This document shows positions 61,267-64,000 of a DNA stretch of 64,000 nucleotides, one piece after another (position 1 is the stretch's first letter; every line of letters starts with the position of its first letter). The notes under the pieces were generated by a model. That model did not search any database, was not told where the DNA came from, and saw only the letters and a program-made list of their open reading frames with translations. The position numbers and the translations under genes were made by a program. This DNA comes from an uncultured Acetatifactor sp. (lineage in GTDB: Bacteria > Bacillota > Clostridia > Lachnospirales > Lachnospiraceae), in the NCBI GenBank assembly GCA_910579755.1, contig CAJTVB010000007.1:95908-159907 (forward strand), given 5' to 3'.

Positions 61267-62892
61267 TTATGAAGCAGTATGCCGTTCGAAGGCTCTTCCC
61301 ATTCCCAGGATTACAAAAATTGTGGAGGCACTCATAGCCTGCTGGAAGCTGAATATGTTGTTTATGGTATAAGCCAGTAAACAAAGTCCGCAGGCACAGA
61401 CCAGAGGCTTTTTTCCGGTCCTGCGCATAAAGTCCCGGATAGATGTGATCATCAGCCCGGCAAAAGCCGCCAGTCCCAGAATACCTGTGTCCACCAGCAC
61501 GGTGAGCCATTCATTGTGAGTGTTGGCCAGTGAAATATTTTCTCCGAAATTGTTCACAACCATGGAATACAGTTCCTGACTGCCGTCCATGACTATAAAG
61601 GGCCACATGGCGTCAGGGCCGGCTCCTGTCAGCTTGTGCATCAGGTCCAATTCCGTAAAACACATCCATCCGGCCTTCCAGGTGGCGCCTCTTTTGCTGC
61701 CCCAACGGTCCGAAAAGCTGAACATGGGGTGCTCCGACAAGGGGCCGAGGCTGCCGGGACGCAGTGTGTTTACCGCTGCCAGAACCAACAGGAGAACTAT
61801 TCCCAAAAGCGCTGCTCCCATGAGAGCTATCGCCAAAAAACGATACAGCTTTTGACGAAAGACCCCATGCCGCTGATCAAATTTTCCCCATAGAAAAAAG
61901 AAAACCGAGACTGCTGTCATTGGAAAGAGGAACCACTCGTGTAATAAAATCTGCATGGGGTCGCTCCAATAATTCAGTTCTGCCAGGCCGGTTTTTTGAA
62001 TGGCATAGGTAAACAGACAGCTTCCGCAGAAGGTCAGCATAATCCGCCAGAAGCCGGCCATTCTTTCAGGGGATGCCGCGGACAGCCAGAAAAGTATGAT
62101 CAGCACCGCCGCCAAAGCCGCCACGCCGCTGTCGCTTCCCTGAGTGACCAGGGTACCCAGCCCAAGGACTGCGTAGGCGGTCAGCAGAACCCTCTGCCAT
62201 GGCTTTTGGGCGCTTCCCAGCCACAAGAGAGCTATTCCCCCAAAGAGAACCGACACCACATATCCGCAATACCAGTTGAGATTGCCGATGGTAGAAATGA
62301 AGGATGGGCTTGCATACTCCATTTTTATGGGATAAATCCCAAAACGATTCAAATATCCTAAAAGAAAAACTGCCGCCGATACAGGAAACATCAGGCAGAA
62401 CATAAGCTTACGGGGCTTCCAGGCCCTGGATATGAGAAAATAGGAGACGACCAGAGCAAGCTGGGTGAAGAGTCCCATATACCAGTGTTCCGCTCCCCAC
62501 AGAGCATAGCTTTTGTAGGGGGAGCACAGATAGGAAAGAATCACCGCCAGGCCATAAGCGGCGGCGAAAATATCCACGGCAGACAGAGAAGCTTTAAACT
62601 GCTTCCAAGGGCGCCGGCTATCCCGAAAATATCTTATCAAGGCCAGGCTTCCATATATAGCCAGCAGTATAATCAGCGGTATGCACATGTCCCGGGCAAC
62701 TCTGGTGAAAAAAGCGGCTTTATCTGTACCGATGTAGCCGTAGCCGTCGCTGAAATAAAACGGCATGACAGCCAGGATCAATAGAAGATATATACATACC
62801 ATATAATCCAGAAGACATCGAAAAAACAGGAACAGAGTGTTCTCAAGGCTTCTTGGCTGCTTTATGTTCTTTTTCCCCGGTGTTTTAAGCAT
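61267..62892 (-). CDS. O-antigen ligase / polymerase-like membrane protein (Wzy_C type)
   Basis: A 541-residue protein with about twelve helices and a large late outer loop (about 390-460). The region LANTHNEWLTVLVDTGILGLAAF carries the His-Asn motif of the O-antigen ligase/polymerase family (HN-x-x-L), and GAGPDAMWPF, preceded by ELDLMHKLTG, is the usual glycine motif. In Firmicutes such proteins polymerise or attach surface polysaccharide, or act in teichoic-acid-like modification. No other polysaccharide genes are adjacent. Start ATG 62892 with GGGAGG. Confidence 0.85.
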   Translation of the reverse strand: MLKTPGKKNIKQPRSLENTLFLFFRCLLDYMVCIYLLLILAVMPFYFSDGYGYIGTDKAAFFTRVARDMCIPLIILLAIYGSLALIRYFRDSRRPWKQFKASLSAVDIFAAAYGLAVILSYLCSPYKSYALWGAEHWYMGLFTQLALVVSYFLISRAWKPRKLMFCLMFPVSAAVFLLGYLNRFGIYPIKMEYASPSFISTIGNLNWYCGYVVSVLFGGIALLWLGSAQKPWQRVLLTAYAVLGLGTLVTQGSDSGVAALAAVLIILFWLSAASPERMAGFWRIMLTFCGSCLFTYAIQKTGLAELNYWSDPMQILLHEWFLFPMTAVSVFFFLWGKFDQRHGVFRQKLYRFLAIALMGAALLGIVLLLVLAAVNTLRPGSLGPLSEHPMFSFSDRWGSKRGATWKAGWMCFTELDLMHKLTGAGPDAMWPFIVMDGSQELYSMVVNNFGENISLANTHNEWLTVLVDTGILGLAAFAGLMITSIRDFMRRTGKKPLVCACGLCLLAYTINNIFSFQQAMSASTIFVILGMGRAFERHTAS

Positions 62893-63001
62893 GAAGGCCT
62901 CCCTTGATACAGACAGTCAGCTTTTTTAAATGTTTCCAAATATCTTTATCCATCATAAGGCAGATAGCCCTATTCGTCAAATGCTTTAAGATATTTGTAT
63001 T

Positions 63002-63160
63002 TTGATTTCAGTCATTGGATGTGGGATCGTGTCTAAAGATAATGGCATCATATATGCTCTTTTAAAATTTGACGGAAGCTATTTGCTGTATCAGTCAAAT
63101 GATAGACAGGCAGCAAGGGAGAAGGCCGGAACGTTTGTGCTGGACGCATTAATTGATTAA
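63002..63160 (+). pseudogene. Possible gene fragment
   Basis: The frame reads as plausible coding (SKDNGIIYALLKFDGSYLLY then QSNDRQAAREKAGTFVLDAL) for 52 codons to a TAA, with an in-frame stop 15 bases before and only a TTG start without ribosome site. I take it as a possible remnant. The rest of 62893-63302 has the promoter side of the O-antigen-ligase-like gene and the tRNA terminator. Confidence 0.3.
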
Positions 63161-63267
63161 TTTTTTGTTGATAAAGGTTCTATATACTGATATGGATGGC
63201 AGGAAATATCTGATTGGGCCAAAGGCTTAAGAAGGGCAGCGGCCCGGGATTCTGATTATATTCTAAG

Positions 63268-63298
63268 ACAAAAAGCCCGCTTTTCCAACGGGCTTTCT
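63268..63298 (-). terminator. Terminator after tRNA-Pro
   Basis: An 8-bp stem AAAGCCCG / CGGGCTTT with a 9-nt loop lies 7 bases after the tRNA 3' end and gives TTTT on the minus strand. Confidence 0.8.
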
Positions 63299-63302
63299 TC
63301 AG

Positions 63303-63376
63303 TCGATGCGACAGGATTTGAACCTGCGACCTCTGCGTCCCGAACGCAGCGCTCTACCAAGCTGAGCCACGCATCG
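63303..63376 (-). tRNA. tRNA-Pro (anticodon CGG)
   Basis: A 74-base cloverleaf: acceptor CGATGCG / CGCATCG, D-arm with AGCTTGGTAGAGC, anticodon stem CTGCG / CGCAG around loop TTCGGGA (anticodon CGG, reading CCG), T-arm with GGTTCAAATCC, and discriminator A. CCA is not encoded. Confidence 0.95.
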
Positions 63377-63560
63377 ATTTCAATATTAAAATCATATTAA
63401 AAAAATGGCCGCTTGTCAAGTGGAAAATAGATATGTGACATTAAATGCGCTGTCTGCACAAAAACCTGCGTTAATGTTGATTCGATCGTTGAATCATTCG
63501 GCATTTTGTGATACTTTTATTTTAGAAAAACGGCTATTAAGCTTGTGAGGAGGAAATAGC

Positions 63561-63734
63561 ATGAAAGTGAAAGCGCTTATTTTGACATTAGTTACCCTGG
63601 CCAGTCTGGGGGTGACAGTGGCTTTGTGGTTTGCCGGGAGTTTGACACCTAAGAACTACGAAATAACCCGCAAAGCCAGTAATGGCTTTATTTTTTTGTC
63701 AAATTTATATTTTTTACTTCCACGTTACTCCTAG
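63561..63734 (+). pseudogene. Truncated secreted or membrane protein, probably cut by IS
   Basis: After GAGGAGGAAATAGC an ATG opens a frame whose first 30 residues form a good signal peptide or membrane helix (KVKALILTLVTLASLGVTVA). From about residue 33 the frame runs into a terminator-like hairpin and AT-rich DNA before the transposase and stops at 63734. The best reading is a host gene whose rest was displaced by the mobile element; the exact junction (somewhere after about 63650) cannot be fixed here. Confidence 0.5.
63672..63697 (+). terminator. Intrinsic terminator at the IS edge
   Basis: AAAGCC / GGCTTT (6-bp stem, 6-nt loop) followed by ATTTTTTT. It would stop read-through from the left into the transposase gene. 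Confidence 0.6.
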
Positions 63735-63772
63735 TTGTGCTATAATGGTAACTGAAGGGATGGTGGACTATC

Positions 63773-64000
63773 GTGAGATTAGGATGGACGAAAACAAAAT
63801 ATTCTGTTTCTTACTATGTACAGAAAACCATATATGTGGACGGAAAAAATAAATCCCTGGTCGTCAGGCGCCTCGGTTCTGAAAAATATATCCGTGATAC
63901 TTATGGTGTTGTCGATGCCAAAGCATGGGCCAAGGAACAGGTGCGCCTTATGAACGAAGCTGAAAAAGAGGATTCCGCCAGTTTCAACATCGAACTGTGT
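63773..64000 (+). mobile_element. IS1634-type transposase, N-terminal part
   Basis: The first 76 codons of a gene that leaves the window. Starting at GTG 63773, the product has the N-terminal pattern of IS1634 (IS4-related) transposases: KTKYSVSYYVQKTIYVDGKN, then VVRRLGSEKYI and DAKAWAKEQVRLMNEAE. A good -10 (TATAAT, 63741-63746) lies in front. The catalytic DDE part is outside the window. The left end of the element is between about 63650 and 63690; terminal repeats could not be identified with only one end visible. Confidence 0.75.

Overview
The window looks like chromosomal DNA of an anaerobic, endospore-forming Firmicute of the Lachnospiraceae / Clostridium cluster XIVa type. The evidence is a GerA/SpoVAF-type spore germination gene, the sporulation gene ytaF, reverse rubrerythrin with rubredoxin and PerR, a phosphofructokinase with pyrophosphate-type residues, a vanG-type ligase cluster, many two-component/ABC modules, and strong AGGAGG ribosome sites. 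Composition is moderately GC-rich, with clearly AT-richer patches at about 28.0-30.2 kb and 36.6-39.4 kb that look acquired. All assignments come from reading motifs and context by eye; no database search was run.

Layout. 0-9.6 kb: spore germination gene (cut by the window edge), ytaF, a YwlG/TIGR01440 protein, murG with a small TSCPD gene, two glycan-degrading enzymes (GH28 type and GH127 type) around an unknown membrane protein, a D-2-hydroxyacid dehydrogenase and a GtrA protein. 9.6-18.6 kb: an ECF sigma / membrane protein / ABC operon; then an unknown gene, a 142-bp palindromic element, and a sigma factor fused directly to a transmembrane helix and a large outer domain, divergent from two proteins of which one has Sel1-like repeats. 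18.6-19.8 kb: luxS-mtnN. 20-28 kb: hybrid kinase, OmpR-type regulator, kinase and an MacB/BceAB-like transporter in one run.

28-31.1 kb: a PD-(D/E)XK nuclease-like protein, a DNA methyltransferase and an AAA ATPase. 31.1-36.5 kb: a LytTR regulator and a short GHKL kinase upstream of a heterodimeric ABC exporter, with a direct-repeat site and promoter between them. 36.6-40.4 kb: an acetyltransferase, a decayed reading frame, rubredoxin, then two toxin-antitoxin modules lying between two 87-bp copies of the rubrerythrin 3' end, then intact rubrerythrin and perR with a perfect palindromic operator. 40.6-43.3 kb: rhodanese, CoA-disulfide reductase-rhodanese fusion and a Crp/Fnr regulator. 43.3-50.1 kb: a vanG-type operon (D-Ala-D-Ser ligase, VanXY, VanT) divergent from a sensor kinase and response regulator. 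50-63 kb: MGDG-synthase-like glycosyltransferase, a flippase-like membrane protein, a large hybrid kinase, RsmF, phosphofructokinase, RluA, an AI-2E/PerM transporter, and an O-antigen-ligase-like protein. 63-64 kb: tRNA-Pro(CGG), a short truncated secreted-protein reading frame and the start of an IS1634-type transposase that runs off the window.

The best candidates for something undescribed are the membrane-anchored sigma factor with its divergent partners, the toxin-antitoxin island bounded by rubrerythrin copies (one toxin carries a one-base frameshift), and the nuclease-methyltransferase-ATPase cluster.
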